Source: Theocolax elegans (taxonomy: Eukaryota; Arthropoda; Insecta; Hymenoptera; Cerocephalidae). From it: 64,000 nucleotides of DNA. Below are positions 42,371 through 54,567 of this stretch, piece after piece (position 1 is the first letter of the stretch; each line of letters starts with the position of its first letter). The stretch covers positions 22,633,365 through 22,697,364 of the forward strand of contig CM047431.1 in the NCBI GenBank assembly GCA_026168455.1. The letters are read 5' to 3'. The notes under the pieces are model-generated. The model made no database searches, was not told the DNA's origin, and saw only the letters and a list, made by a program, of their open reading frames with translations. Position numbers and translations under genes: made by a program.

Positions 42371-43945
42371 TTTCGTGTAGTCCAGGTAGGTCCGCTGATG
42401 GTTATCTGAAGATATTCGCACAGATAAATTCTTTATAGATAAAGATTACATTCGAGTCAGCTTAATTGAATAAAGCATGCATGAAATTATGTCGGTAAAA
42501 ATAAATTTCTATCATGATTAAGAAAGATTTAATAAATAAAAATTAAATCAAATTACTGCGTTAACAATATATAAATTTGAATTATTCAATGTAAAATAAT
42601 TAATTGTACGTTAATTTTGAATATTAGAAATCCGGATGTTCAAATTGAAGTCAAATCATTTTCTCTATGAAGACAGAAATAAATAACAAAAAAAAAAGGG
42701 AAAAAAGGAAAAAAAGGGGATTTAGCAGAAATAATTACATGTAAATTTTTTGAGGGGAAAAGCCTATCGGCATAAGAACCTCTTTTATTGGAATAACGAA
42801 CAATGAATCCAATGGGATACAGTAAAATGACGAATATGAGGGTATAATAAAAATTGAGGTTTACATTCTTAGAGGAACATGAAATTATCGATGTATAATC
42901 TATTGTGAAAACAACTCATGATCCTAATGTGGATTTGATGTGGAAAGGTAAGTAAATAATACGTTCGGACGTGATGAAGGAAATGAAAAAGGGGTGGGAA
43001 GAGTGGGGAGCGAGAATAGTGAACGACGATCACTATTTAAATTAACACTCGCCCTGCGCGAGCTAATGTTACATCGTGCGAGATGGTCAGTCTCTGACAC
43101 GATCATGTTATCCCTGATGGGCGAAATTGACCTTCGACGTGATACAACCTTTATTGTAAAGAATGTGTGGTGTATGGCACCCGACGATGGCACAACTCGA
43201 TATGTGCTGCTAGCTGGCAGCTAAATGAATTCAATTTCGTGAGGCTTTTCTTTGTACGCCAAATAGAGACGGCTAACACACCTTATGTCTCTCTCTCTCT
43301 CTCTCTCTCATACCCATGTCAAATCGCGCGGTATTTCCTCTCTCTCCCCCTCGCGTGCACAATTCACAAAGCGCGACAAACACCTCTTTTTCTCTCTCTC
43401 TCTCTCTCTCATCTCCATATCAACTCGCGCGGTATTTCTGTTTATTAATAAGCAAATATTTACCATGAGACGTAATTATACCAGAATTTGAAATCGACGT
43501 CGTGCGGTCGATCAAAATGGCGTTGGCTCAACCGGGACGGTCACCGACGACTTCCTTTCCACCTGGATCTTATGGACGAACTTGATGTTGTTGAGATCGT
43601 TCAGATACCCGGATGTCCCGGTGATGACGAACGTCGGTGGCCCTCCTTGCCGTAGTCCAAAGCCCTTCTTTTCGATTCTTACAAATTCGGGAGATGAAGT
43701 CGGTCCTCTCTCTTTCGAAGCAGGAATCGGTCTGAACTCGTACCTCCCCCGGATCTCGCAATGCGCTCGCTTTTCCCTCGCATTTTCCCAACCGCCAATC
43801 AGTGCTCCTCATTTTTGCGCGTTTTTTCCTGATTGGCGGTTGTGGAGAATGCTTGGTCATATACAGTTACGCTGACGGTAATCTCGACGGTGTTGTTACG
43901 CAACCTGTCGATGACCAAACTGTGACGGCGATATTCGACGGAACA
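42371..43945. other. GC-richer segment inside the Helitron 3' region, possible capture
   Basis: The inverted Helitron fragment at 50873-51333 is continuous across this point, so the segment is extra. It contains two (CT)n tracts (43288-43310, 43393-43411) within a duplicated ~115-bp block. A moderately GC-rich part lies at 42960-43240, and an exon-like minus ORF at 43512-43808. I do not recognise the source. Helitrons are known to carry host gene pieces. Confidence 0.5.
43512..43808 (-). pseudogene. Exon-like open stretch, 98 codons, no start
   Basis: Open between stops at 43809-43811 and 43512-43514 (TGA). The coherent part begins at RYEFRPIPASKERG and includes PEFVRIEKKGFGLRQGG, PPTFVITGTSGYLNDLNN and KFVHKIQVERKSS, ending VPVEPTPF before the stop. 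Composition looks protein-like, unlike the AT-rich frames around it. No splice acceptor is certain; a 14-bp hairpin (43788-43802 / 43829-43843) lies at its upstream edge. Function unknown. It could be the last exon of a host gene. Confidence 0.4.
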
Positions 43946-44244
43946 GTAAAAAAATGTCGCTTGATGCAGATAGTTGATTATTTTAAAATTTATATATTTC
44001 ATAAATAATTTTGCCAATAAAATGTCGCTTAATGCAGACAACTAATATTTTAATATTTGTTTATTTCTTAAGTAATGATATATTGAAATGTTGCTTGATG
44101 TAAATAATGTATACTTGAAAAATATTCTTTATTATACGCAGTTTTATCTACAAATTTTGTCTGATGCTTATATCTTATTATTTTATAATTCGTTTGCCTA
44201 ATAAGTCGACCTTAAATTGATTTTTAAAAATAAAAAAAAACTAT

Positions 44245-44562
44245 TTAAGTATCAAACACTTCAGAAAAAACTATATTCGTTGTATATATTATTACATTAT
44301 TATTTAATTTACTTTCATTTATATTAAGTATATCACCTTCTGTATTAGTGAGTATCATTGACGATTTCGAAAATTTTATTTTTAGATTTTTTTCATCTGT
44401 AACTCTTGATAATGCAACATATAATTGACCATGACTAAATACAGGTCTTGATAAATGTAGACCTACTTTTTTAAATGATTGACCTTGTGCTTTATTTATG
44501 GTCATAGCAAAACTTGGTCTAATAGGAAATTGTCGTCTAACCATATAGAAAGGTCTAACCAT
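44245..44562 (-). pseudogene. Helitron helicase, C-terminal motifs
   Basis: [41 protein letters not shown] and the following tail are the last helicase motifs of Pif1-type SF1 helicases, as found in all Helitrons. The frame stops at 44245. It is separated by a short frame disruption from the block at 44630. Confidence 0.88.
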
Positions 44563-44629
44563 ATATTATCCTTTGATGGACATAAATCTATTCTTGGACA
44601 CATCACAATTTGTCCTGAATTTTTACCTG

Positions 44630-45349
44630 TTATAATTTCTCCATGTACTGTTTTAATTCTGTAATCATGAGCTTGGTATCATTACATAAACCTCCATCTA
44701 AATGCAAGTGCCTAAGTAACATAACGATCATTCCTTTTTTTAATACTAATTTATGAGGTGGTAAACCATTTGGTATTAATGACTTTATAAAATCTATTGT
44801 TATTGTTTCATCCAACTTATTATTTTCATCATTAGTAATACTATCAATGTTTAAATATATCTTACCGTCACCTTCAATTCTTTCAATTATTTCGTTATTA
44901 ATCGATAAAACATCACTATTTATAGGTGAAAGAATTACTTTGTCTTTAAGAGTATGTAAATCATCAATATTTATATTATTACCAAAAATATCATCTATCA
45001 AATTATTAAATGTATTAAATTCTGAAGGAATTTCTATGACGTTATTATCAATTTCAAATTTTGTAATATTTTTATTTTCTCCAATATTTAAAAACCACGA
45101 TTTAAACATACTGTTTGAATTGACCAATCTTAAATTATTATTTAATGTAAGTTTTTGAAATAATTGCCATAAAAAACTACTTTTTACACATGATTCTAAT
45201 ATTTGAGTTCTATTTCCGTATCGAACTATAGGAAGTGTTTGTCGAAAATCGCGAGATGTTACTAATATTTTACCACCAAACGGTTTATTATTTCGATATA
45301 AATCTCTGAAAAAAATATTTATAGCTTCTAATGCATATTTACAAGTCAT
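44630..45349 (-). pseudogene. Helitron helicase, middle part
   Basis: Reads KILVTSRDFRQTLPIV, KVILSPINSDVLSINNEII and GLPPHKLVLKKGMIVMLLRHLHLDGGLCNDTKLMI, all Pif1/Helitron landmarks. FRQTLPIV belongs to the motif III area. It continues the long ORF to its right if the 525-bp duplication is ignored. Confidence 0.88.
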
Positions 45350-46324
45350 TGATATTTTAATCCCAAATTATTAAATTTAATATTTTTTAAAATTTGACCT
45401 ATTGTGAATTTGGTGAAATGTTGCATATTGATTGTTCGTTTAAATTAATGGTATTTTAAATGTTGAATGGATAGTTTTACCACCTATTAATAAATTTGCT
45501 GCAATACCAGTCCAAGCAACTGCTAACTCTGGTATTTGTTTAATTTCACAATTTTATCATAGAATTTAATAAATAACTTTTTCCACTACCACCAGGGCCA
45601 TCTAAACAATATAAATTTTCTTTTTATTATCGTAAACTGCTTCTACTATTGCATCAAATATTGTTTTTTGTTCCAATGTTAAAGATTTTAACAATAATTT
45701 CTATGTCATTATCTTCATTTGCAATAATATCATTATAAAACATGTCATTGTGATTTTCATTATCAATATTATCAATATTAGGTAAATTAATTGTTGACCA
45801 CCAAACGGTTTATTATTTCGATATAAATCTCTGAAAAAAATATTTATAGCTTCTAATGCATATTTACAAGTCATTGATATTTTATCCCAAATTATTAAAT
45901 TAATATTTTTTAAAATTTGACCTATTTGTGAATTTGGTGAAATGTTGCATATTGATTGTTCGTTTAAATTAAATGGTATTTTAAATGTTGAATGGATAGT
46001 TTTACCACCTATTAATAAATTTGCTGCAATACCAGTCCAAGCAACTGCTAACTCTGGTATTTTGTTTAATTTCACAAATTTTATCATAGAATTTAATAAA
46101 TAACTTTTTCCACTACCACCAGGGCCATCTAAACAATATAAATTTTCTTTTTTATTATCGTAAACTGCTTCTACTATTGCATCAAATATTGTTTTTTGTT
46201 CCAATGTTAAAGATTTTAACAATATTTCTATGTCATTATCTTCATTTGCAATAATATCATTATAAAACATGTCATTGTGATTTTCATTATCAATATTATC
46301 AATATTAGGTAAATTAAATTGTTG
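45272..46324. repeat. 525-bp tandem duplication within the helicase gene
   Basis: Copy one (45272-45796) and copy two (45797-46324) are the same sequence. The differences are almost all one-base changes in A/T runs, such as TTTAATCCC against TTTATCCC and CTTTTTATT against CTTTTTTATT. Copy two keeps the reading frame; copy one breaks it. Both contain the Walker A region. Confidence 0.9.
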
Positions 46325-47900
46325 CAATGTTAAATTATGTTTTGATAAAACGTTGTCTATAATTTTTAGAGCCTTTTGTTCTCCTAAAATTTCAGGTAAT
46401 TTAGGATTAAAGAAATGTTCTTTATACTTATTATAAAGTTTCAAGGCATCAAAATTGTGATCAAATGATATATTGAAAGCGAAAAGTTCACATAGTGCCT
46501 GTGGAAATTGAAAATTACAATTTTCTTCTAAACATTTATCCCATTTATTATCAGTAATGATTAAACCTCTAACTATACATGCTTCATAAAATGTATCATA
46601 AACAACGCCTTCGTATGAGCGTATATCTTCAAAAGATTCGGCCCCACGTACATGAAGTAATAATAATCTAAGAAAAAATCGTTCTCGATCTTTAGGATTT
46701 ACATGAAACATTCTGACTAGAATGGGTGTACTAAACTTTTTTCGCTTGTTCCATTCTTTTTTTATCTTGTCGTAAACATAATATTGAGGAATTTCACCAT
46801 AAAGATACTTCTTGGCTTTCACATCAGATGAATTTAGTAAAAACCAACTTGTTAATGTTGTTCGGTGATTTTTATTAATTAATTTGTCTTCAGATCCTTC
46901 TTTAAAATAGACATATTGTTCATCTTCAAGATGTACAGCTAATCTATATATTCCATGTGATTGCGAATGTAATTTATATTCTTTCATACGATACATAGCC
47001 TCGGGTGGACAAACATACCTTGTAGAAATATATTCGGATATTTCGTCATAATTTAGAACATTGTCTTTTTGCACATTTTCAATTTCTACATTTTTTGTTT
47101 CTGTATTACTGAATTTTATGAAAGCTGTATCTGAGCCTTTGTAAAGATATTTAAATAATAATTTTATAGATTTTATTGTATTACATATTTCTACGTTAAT
47201 GTGACATTCAAGTTTTAGAAGTAGATATGGATTATATGGAACAACAAAACTGTTATCCGCGATTTTATTGTTGGAGTATGTTATTTTTATTTCGTTATTT
47301 CGTCTACGATAAATTGGATAACCATTAGATGTTTGTGTTTTAGTACTAAAACATTTTGGATAATGTTTTGTACAATATATTTTACTTCCATCCATACATA
47401 CACTATTTTTATTCTGAATTCCACAAGGATCATGAATCATATTTTGTTTTACTAATTCATATAGTCTCGGAAATTTATTTTTATCAGGAATTTCTGCACA
47501 TATGATATTATCAATTTGATCTGTATTTCGAATTTTGTTTAGTTCAGTTAACCATAATAACATATGAATGTGGGGCAGTCCTCGTTTTTGAAATTCTATA
47601 CATAAATGTAAGAATTAACTTGACCAAGAATTTCGTGTTTCAATAATTCCTCCATTAATACCTTTACTTTTAGGTCAAATACACGCACTATCAGATCTGG
47701 TCTGTCAAGCGTATTTTCATATTCTAATAAATTTTCTGTAATCTCGTTCCATTTAGGATTGCACGTAAATTGTCAGAAAAATGTCTGGTTTTCCATTATT
47801 TTGCATTATGGTTGTTGCATCTAAAAAGTTCTGTTGCATCGTGCTAGGACTACCTATATAACTAGACGGTAGTATAACCATTTTACCAATAGAAGCATGT
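45701..47900 (-). pseudogene. Helitron Rep and helicase N-terminal part
   Basis: Reading starts upstream with FQKRGLPHIHMLLWL, whose HIH is the HUH nuclease motif (47561-47600). It continues CTKHYPKCF, then LFKYLYKGSDTAF (Rep tyrosine region), CPPEAMYRMKEY and the spacer to the helicase with Walker A LDGPGGSGKSYLL (about 46105-46145). A 620-codon stretch is open; its start is only an internal Met. The gene upstream of 47580 is readable in shifted frames to 48032. The protein would nick, unwind and rejoin DNA in rolling-circle transposition. Confidence 0.88.
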
Positions 47901-48032
47901 TTATTATTACTTTTATTGTTAAGTTGATCCATTAAACCTTTATATCAATCAGTTCGTAATTTATGCTGAACTTTTCTAATAAAATACAGACGAGTATTTT
48001 CAACTTTAGACCATGAGTACAGGATAAACTGG

Positions 48033-49747
48033 TGTCACGTCCAGACAAGTACCAACCACTATCAAAAATGTTACATGAAGGCAAATGGTTAATAAACCAT
48101 TCGCGTTCCTTTCGCTCTTGTTTGACTAGGACTAGCCTTACGTCTCCGGGAGTAGCGAACGAAGTTATTTTAAGAGTAGAGATGTAGGATATAATGTGGG
48201 ATAAATATAATAATATATGTTTTATTTCGTATTAATCATGCATTATTTATTTAAATATAATATGCTGTTTTCCTTTAAATGAACACGTGTAACTAAATTC
48301 TTACAGCTTTTTAATGGGCAAAAACACATAAAATTACACTATTTTATTAACAATTGCATAATTTTATTTAAGTCAAATAACGATTTTAATTTTGATTAAA
48401 TAAACAAGTGTACGGCGAACACGTTAACACATTATAGAATAAAATATGCAAAAGGTTATTTTATTATAAACATTAATAATTAATAATCGAAATAAGAATT
48501 ATTATAAATAAATGCAGATTAAATTAAAAATTGTTGTCGTTTAAAACATGAATTATTGTTAATAAATTGGAATTCAAACTGTGAATATTGCAAATAAAAT
48601 GCAATGCAACGAATAATTATTATAAATAAATTGTAGTATCAAATAATAATTGTTTTAAGAGAAAACGGTTGGTTCAGCAATCGAAATAACATAAAATATC
48701 AGGTTTGCCTTTACGAATAATACAAGCGTATAGATAGCCGAAAAGAATATACCTTAATTACCCAATTATATAGATATATATATATATGTGTGTTTTCGGT
48801 GAGGAACGAAGGTCTGCCTCGAACGTGGATAGCGGTGTCAAATTGCTGGATAATGTCCTGCTAGACCTGCGGCCGTCGACGTTAGATGTGTATGCTGTTG
48901 GAGTCCGATGATTTCCAGATGTCGTAGTCGTAGTTCCTTGATTATGGCTCGTAGATGTCAACGATGCGTCTCGCTTCCCGAATATTAGATCTCTCTTGAT
49001 TTTGAATGCGTATTGTTTTAAAGTCCGAGTAGCAGTGCCACGCCCTCGGATAAAAATCAAAGAGTTGACGAGCAGAGCTTCGCCTTATGAAAACTTTAGA
49101 TGAAAAATTAGGAGTGGCTGTGTCTGTTCTGGGTCCTCTTTATATACCCTAAAAATCTATGCATCTGTCCTTGTCTTACGCTTTGCCTTATATGGAAATT
49201 GCGTTTAGTAGTTCTCGATTTTTCTGTGCTTGCACCCGATTGGGCCGTTAGATGTGCGTGATTAAAAATTATCGAATCCTGTGCATTTTCTGTATCGCTT
49301 CGTAGTTAATTCGGAGAATTTGCTGTCCCCCTTTTATTACTGCGACGTTACCCAAAGAACGGCTTAATTTATTACTTCCTTCTAATGCTCGAATTTTCTA
49401 GTCGATGTTTCCCATCGCCGGCTCTTCTCCGAGCATTGATTTTATAGTGCAGTACAAAAAAACTCTTGCGTAACCCTTCGTTTCGATATCACTATCGGCG
49501 ATCCCGCTTATATGCGTATTGGCTTTGAATAATATCTTCAACTCTACTTATCAGTCTCTTTTTCGTTTGAAACACTCGTAAAATAATCTGTTCCTTAGCT
49601 CTATAAATTATATTTTATATTACTGCATTTACTTAGAATCATTCGTTATTTACCTTATTTTGTTCGTCTTCTACGCCGTATTTTTATTCTAAACTACGCA
49701 GTACTTTTTACGAAAAATAATAGTATAATTTTCGTCGGGACGCGACA
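48033..49747. mobile_element. 1715-bp solo LTR in the Helitron Rep gene
   Basis: Starts TGTCACGTCC and ends GGGACGCGACA, an inverted terminal match of about ten bases. It is flanked by CTGG on both sides (48029-48032, 49748-49751). The Helitron frame reads through if it is removed (LKSLPNQ joins FILYSWSKVE). A TATA-like CTTTATATACC lies near 49137. The 100-codon minus frame at 48758-49060 I treat as chance. Confidence 0.82.
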
Positions 49748-49751
49748 CTGG

Positions 49752-50170
49752 TTTGGTAAACTTTTGAGGTTTAAACATGGATTAAATTCTTTTTGAATAC
49801 TAAACCTATATGAATAATATTGCAAGGCAGATGTATTATTATATTTTTTTTCATCTGATAAACTTTTCATACATGGTTCCCAACCTGAATCACCGAAAGG
49901 AAATATTAATGGATACACCATTGGGTCAATGTCTTTGTTTATAATTGCAATTGATTGAAGTTTTTTTCTTTTTTGAAAAATACATATATCTCTGTTAGAA
50001 GGTGGTTCTCCATTTTCTCCAACATAGACGAAAGCAACTTCATTACATACTGATATTTGCGATTTGTTTTTTAATGCTTTATCTCTAGTTAAATACATTT
50101 TAATTTCTTGAATTGGACGATCTAATCTTATTGAAGGTTCATGTTCGTCGTGTTCAATTTCATGCATCAT
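49752..50170 (-). pseudogene. Helitron N-terminal domain
   Basis: HDEHEPSIRLDRPIQEIKMYL, FVYVGENGEPPSNRDICIFQK, IDPMVYPLIFPFGDSGW and LQYYSYRFSIQKEFNPC are the classic run before the Rep domain (helitron helicase-like N-terminal). The first Met is only an internal one. The frame is cut by the solo LTR. Confidence 0.87.
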
Positions 50171-50261
50171 TTTATAAGCACTTGCAAATGGATTTATGTC
50201 ACGTAATATACTGTAATATACTAATCATAATATCAGTATTTTACTATTATTCATTTTCTGT

Positions 50262-51626
50262 TTGATAATCTCAGAACTAGATAATTAATAGATAATAAAT
50301 AGATTTTTCTACTGCGTTCGCATTTTCAATAGATTAAGCGCAACCTCAAAATATTAAATAGAATGTTTTGTCCGTAAGTGTACTTGAAATTCCGCAAAAT
50401 TTGGCTTATTTGATTGTTTAATTAAATACCAATGATAATTTAATGGTGGTTTTGTTTTTAATACTGCTGTTTTATAGACTTTTATATGTATTGTAGTGAA
50501 TGTTTTAATTACGTTGTTTTAAGGGGATGTCGTGCTTAGAAAATGGTCATTTTTTATCATTTTTTATAAACAAACCAATGAATTTTTTGAAAAATCCTGA
50601 ACGTCAGGCCCTTAGGCATGTTTTCAACAATGTACCCACATTTTTCCAGATTTTTATATCGATAATTTCATTATAATGTTTGTGTTGGAAAATTATACTT
50701 TTTTTGACTTCTAATTACCGACCAAAAATTGTTTATTCAATTATTATTGAAAACATTATTTTTTCTTAAATAATCAAAACGTCAGGCCCTCGCTTTTGTT
50801 TTAAGCTATCCGTATGAATTTTTTCAGAATTTTAATGCAATATTTTCTTAAAATAAAATTTTTAAATCGTCAATGATACTCACTAATACAGAAGGCGATA
50901 TACTTAATATAAATAAGAGTAATTTAAATAATAATGTAATAATATATACAACGAATATAGTTTTTTCTGAAGTGTTTGATAATTAAATAGGTTTTTTTAT
51001 TTTTAAAAATCAATTTAAGGTCGACTTATTAGGCAAACGAATTTAAATAATAATATTTTTCAAGTATACATTATTTATATCAAGCAACATTTTAACATAT
51101 CATTACTTAAGAAATAAACAAATATTAAAAATATACAAATTTTAAAATAATCAATTGTCTAATATAGCATTAATTAAATATCAATTAAAATATTTTGATA
51201 GACATTGTTAAAATACATTGTCTGCAAAAAGTGACATTATTTTAGAACTTTGTTTAGATATTAATGAAACAAAAAATTACAAAATAATTATTACCTACAA
51301 TAACGAATATACAAGATGCCATATTATATTACTAATAGCTCCAGTTTGCAAAAATTGTAACAAAATCACTACCTATTTCTTACCTATTTAAAGGATACAT
51401 CAAGTAGATTCGGAAAATAAAATTAAAAATTTGATAATTTGAACGAGTCTATAAAACGGCAGGATTAAAAACGGAAACACCATTAAATTATCATTAGTAT
51501 TTAATTAAACAATCAAATAAGCCAAATTTTGCGGAATTTCAAGTACACTTACGGACAACACATTCTATTTAATATTTTGAGGTTGCGCTTAATCTATTAA
51601 TTATCTAGTTCTGAGATTCTCATTCC
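50262..51626. repeat. Inverted repeat pair, arms about 190-220 bp
   Basis: 50262-50480 and 51440-51626 are inverted copies, sharing CTCAGAACTAGATAATTAAT, the run AAATTCCGCAAAATTTGGC and the stretch ending TTTTATAGACT. Between them lie 50481-50872 (AT-rich, not recognised) and the Helitron fragment. Confidence 0.78.
50873..51333 (+). mobile_element. Helitron 3'-end fragment, opposite orientation
   Basis: Inverted copy of the last codons of the helicase (near 44270-44365) and of the 3' end (42028-42240). It is continuous where the main copy holds the 1.6-kb extra segment. Its 3' side reads ATGCCATATTATATTACTAAT, with CTAA as a possible Helitron 3' CTRR terminus at 51334-51337. Confidence 0.7.
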
Positions 51627-51639
51627 AGCAGGTTACGTT

Positions 51640-52020
51640 ACTATATATTTGAAATATTTATATATTTAAACAAGTTATTTTAATTTACGAATAAGGTGAA
51701 AATTCCTAATACATTGCCCGTACTGAAAGTATTAACTACGACATGGTTAGATTTTTCTTGGTTAGATTCGTTAGATTTTTGCACTACTTAAATACGTTAC
51801 AATTTACAATTAATGAAAACTATTTTTTTTTAATTTATCACAAACTATTTTTTGTACAAATAATTTAAATCAAAAATTAAAAATTATTTCGAATGTACGT
51901 TTTCTGAAATTCTCCATTATTAATAATTTACTTATTAACTTAATTAAATTAATTATTAATTAATCATAGACAACGACGGCTTGGATGACATTTTATTATT
52001 ATCTACTTGAATTTACAGAA
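51640..52020. other. AT-rich stretch, nothing recognised
   Basis: Homopolymer-rich. No frames of interest. Confidence 0.5.
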
Positions 52021-52024
52021 AGTA

Positions 52025-52392
52025 TTGTCACTTCTCCAGTTCGGCCGGGCATCATCCACAGGAAAGTCTGCATGCCAGTCCGCTTATATTTGCAAAAAAT
52101 ACTGTCACTTCCTGAAGACGATGTCCAGGTCGTCAGAGTGACCTCCAGGTCATCCGGACGTCGTCTACAGGAAAGTCTACATGCCAGTCTGCTTGAATTA
52201 GTAAAAAAAATGCCATTTCCTGAAGATGATGTCCAGGTGGTCAGGGTAACCTCCAGGTGATCCAAACGTCGTCTACAGGAAAGTCTACATGCCATTCTGC
52301 TTGAATTAGTAAAAAAAATGTCATTTCCTGGAGACGATGTCCAGGTGATCAGGGTGACCTCCAGGTCATCCGAACGACGTCTACAGGAAAAT
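52025..52392. repeat. 108-bp minisatellite, about 3.4 units
   Basis: Unit starts TGTCACTTCCTGAAGACG at 52103, with later units at 52211 and 52319, exactly 108 bp apart; a partial unit precedes them. Each contains TGACCTCCAGGTCA-like palindromes and GTAAAAAAAATG. Since 108 is divisible by three, frames of about 90-98 codons run through on both strands, but they are artefacts. Confidence 0.9.
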
Positions 52393-52483
52393 CACTCTCA
52401 CCCTGACCTCTTCACCGTAACACACTTATCCTTATACATATACGTATATATAAAACATAATAGAAGGACGCCCAATAGTGAAT

Positions 52484-52512
52484 GTCGGACGCCGGACGCC
52501 GGACGCCGGACA
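52484..52512. repeat. 7-bp tandem repeat
   Basis: About four units of CGGACGC in a row. Confidence 0.85.
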
Positions 52513-52599
52513 CTTTTGAGGAAAAATTTTAATTATAATAAGATAACAAGAACTTAATGAATGTAGCAGTGACTTAACAAAACATCGTAAGAAGTTTGT

Positions 52600-53700
52600 A
52601 CTTGACACCGACGCCACCCCATTCCTGTGTCCAAGCATTGAAGTTTCCTCCGATTACTACAGGCAATCGAGAGGACCTTGCACTGGCAACGACTTCATCG
52701 AGAGATCCCAGGAACTAATCAACGTTATCACTGAGTGGTAGGTAACAGCTGTATACTCGTATACCCGGCACCTCCACCCACGTAAAATTGGGGACTGGGG
52801 CGACCCTTTTTCCGGGTATATGAAGGTCTCCATATACCCAGATGGCCGCTCTGCCTGTGGCATCACTCACCCAATTTGGTTAACTGAGATCTCTATACTC
52901 CTCGCTGACAATGTGTGGGTCAGCCTTCTCTTCTCTGACTAACTGTGGCAGCAGGTCCTGGGCCACAGTACAGTGGTTTAAGTTGATTTGCAGCACCTTA
53001 ATCATTTCTGACCGGTGCTTCAACCTGTGCGTGGTTCTATTCTTATTTGCCGCGCAATCCACTGCTCAGTGACCCTCTTGACCACACCGGAAACACTGAG
53101 ATGATTGGTCGATAAAGCTATTCCAGTCCCCCGCAATGTGACCAGATTCATGACACCGGTATCACCGCGAAGTAACTTCGCGTAGCCGAACCCTACAGCT
53201 AACCCAGCCTATCCTAAGCTTTCCATTTTGTAGCATTTTTTTGCTGCAGTCACGAGAAGAAGGACGCTGGTCATCTAGATACCTTCGTAGGACCCTCTAA
53301 GCTTTATACTCTTAGAAGGTACCACCTCTGGTCAAATCACCGAAGATATAGCCTCCGTCACTTCTGTTAAAGAAGTGGCCTCATCCATGTTCTTTATAAT
53401 AATGAACTCCTTATGGGTCAGTAGCTGTACCTCTGCTGACCCATATAGTGTGGACGAGACCACCACTGTGAGTTCTGGGCGCCGTCACCAAGTTTCACAT
53501 GCTCAATGAGCAGCTCTTTTGCTTGTTTCGCCGGATGCGGTAGACTCTTTCTCCCAATGAGGGTTCACTATTCTTAGTGACCCGCTTACGCTTAGTGACC
53601 GCTACTGTAGGTGTTTCTTGAACGGTGAGGGTTTCTCCTTCTCAATTGCCTTCTCTTGTCACGTCTCCGTGCAGAAGATGGGCGACGTTTGGCAATCCCC
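52600..53700 (-). mobile_element. R1-clade non-LTR fragment (ORF1 end and endonuclease start)
   Basis: Collinear with 57930-59200 of the larger copy to the right. It reads ORF1 zinc knuckles, then VLQINLNHCTVAQDLLPQL (endonuclease start, about 52920-53000). The knuckle CFRCGQEGH is followed by a stop at 53066-53068 where the other copy has Asn. RT and most of the endonuclease are missing. Confidence 0.75.
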
Positions 53701-54567
53701 ACTTTGATAGAGGTCAAAGTAGAACAGCGACTTTATGTAGAAAAAGTTATCGAAAAACGTATATATATTGGCATCATCTATTTTCTGCACTTCTGTCGTA
53801 ATATACGTGAAATGCGATTTAACGCACACGAAAAGGACATTCTTTGGAGGAGATGTTTGCCCAGCTCGACAGGTTGCATCTCAATGGATCAAGTGTTATG
53901 ATCCTAAAATTAATGTGTCCTGGTATCTCAGTTATGATGAGGACATTTTTGCCCAGCTAGCTATCAATCTGTTAGCTTATACAATATCCTGACAGAAAAA
54001 TAACAAGTGTTCCAAAATAGGTAGTGTGATACTTTCTGGTATATTATTGAGTTGTCAAAGATAGACTAGCGGATAATTATATAACTCCTATTCACGACGA
54101 TAAAAGAGCAGTATTACCACAGAGCAAAGTTCTGACGCCGACAGGTAAATCAAAACCGTCTCCTGATTATGCAACAGGCATTAATGTAAAAGCGGCAGTT
54201 CTAACGTGTACTGCACCAGCTTCGAGACAAGTGACGGTGGCGACCGTAACATTTGCTGGTTCAGGTGAGGCGCATGCTGATAATTCACAACGTACGTCAC
54301 ACGGGATCAGTATATCTCGGTTGTTGGTAATAACAACACAGTGGCAAGTGAGGTTCAATAATTACCTGCCTGCGAGGTATGAAGAAGACCTCGGCCACGA
54401 AGAGAGGGAGCGGCAGAAGAAATTAGGTGAAAAACTCCCAAGGCGAAAGAAGTATAACTCTTTACGCCAATTGATGGTCGACGATTACTACTCGGTTATA
54501 GACGATGGTGATCTGGTAAAAACCGTGTCCACCACTTGTAACGTGCTATTCGCGTACCCGGTAAACT
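53701..54567. other. Unassigned stretch with one open frame
   Basis: A plus-strand frame at about 54085-54587 is open for roughly 165 codons if read without a start. It has a charged middle (EEDLGHEERERQKKLGEKL). No family recognised; probably a piece of another element. Confidence 0.3.

Larger units (their letters stand above)
42238..44110. repeat. Helitron 3' minisatellite (about 63-68 bp units), split by an insert
   Basis: The motif ATGTCGCTTGATGCAGACAAT and variants occurs at 42246, 42309, 43954, 44022 and 44088. The first two units are 63 bp apart and the last three 66-68 bp apart. A 1.6-kb segment with different composition lies between the second and third. Confidence 0.65.
42020..50240 (-). 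mobile_element. Helitron (Rep/helicase rolling-circle transposon), broken
   Basis: Minus-strand fragments encode, in order, the helitron N-terminal domain (50170-49752), the HUH Rep region (about 47.6 kb) and a Pif1-type helicase (46.3-44.2 kb). It is interrupted by a solo LTR (48033-49747) and a tandem duplication (45272-46324). The 3'-end sequence down to about 42028 is shared with an inverted fragment at 50873-51333. I could not fix the 5' TC end. Confidence 0.85.

Noticed and set aside
48758..49060. 100-codon minus frame in the solo LTR
   Set aside because: No motif, and its ends are set by simple AT repeats.
51985..52295. Frames of 91-98 codons on both strands
   Set aside because: They arise because the 108-bp unit is divisible by three; both strands are open and there is no family similarity.
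52025..52392. Regular repeats that could suggest a CRISPR array
   Set aside because: Units are continuous 108-bp tandem copies with no unique spacers, in a eukaryotic setting.
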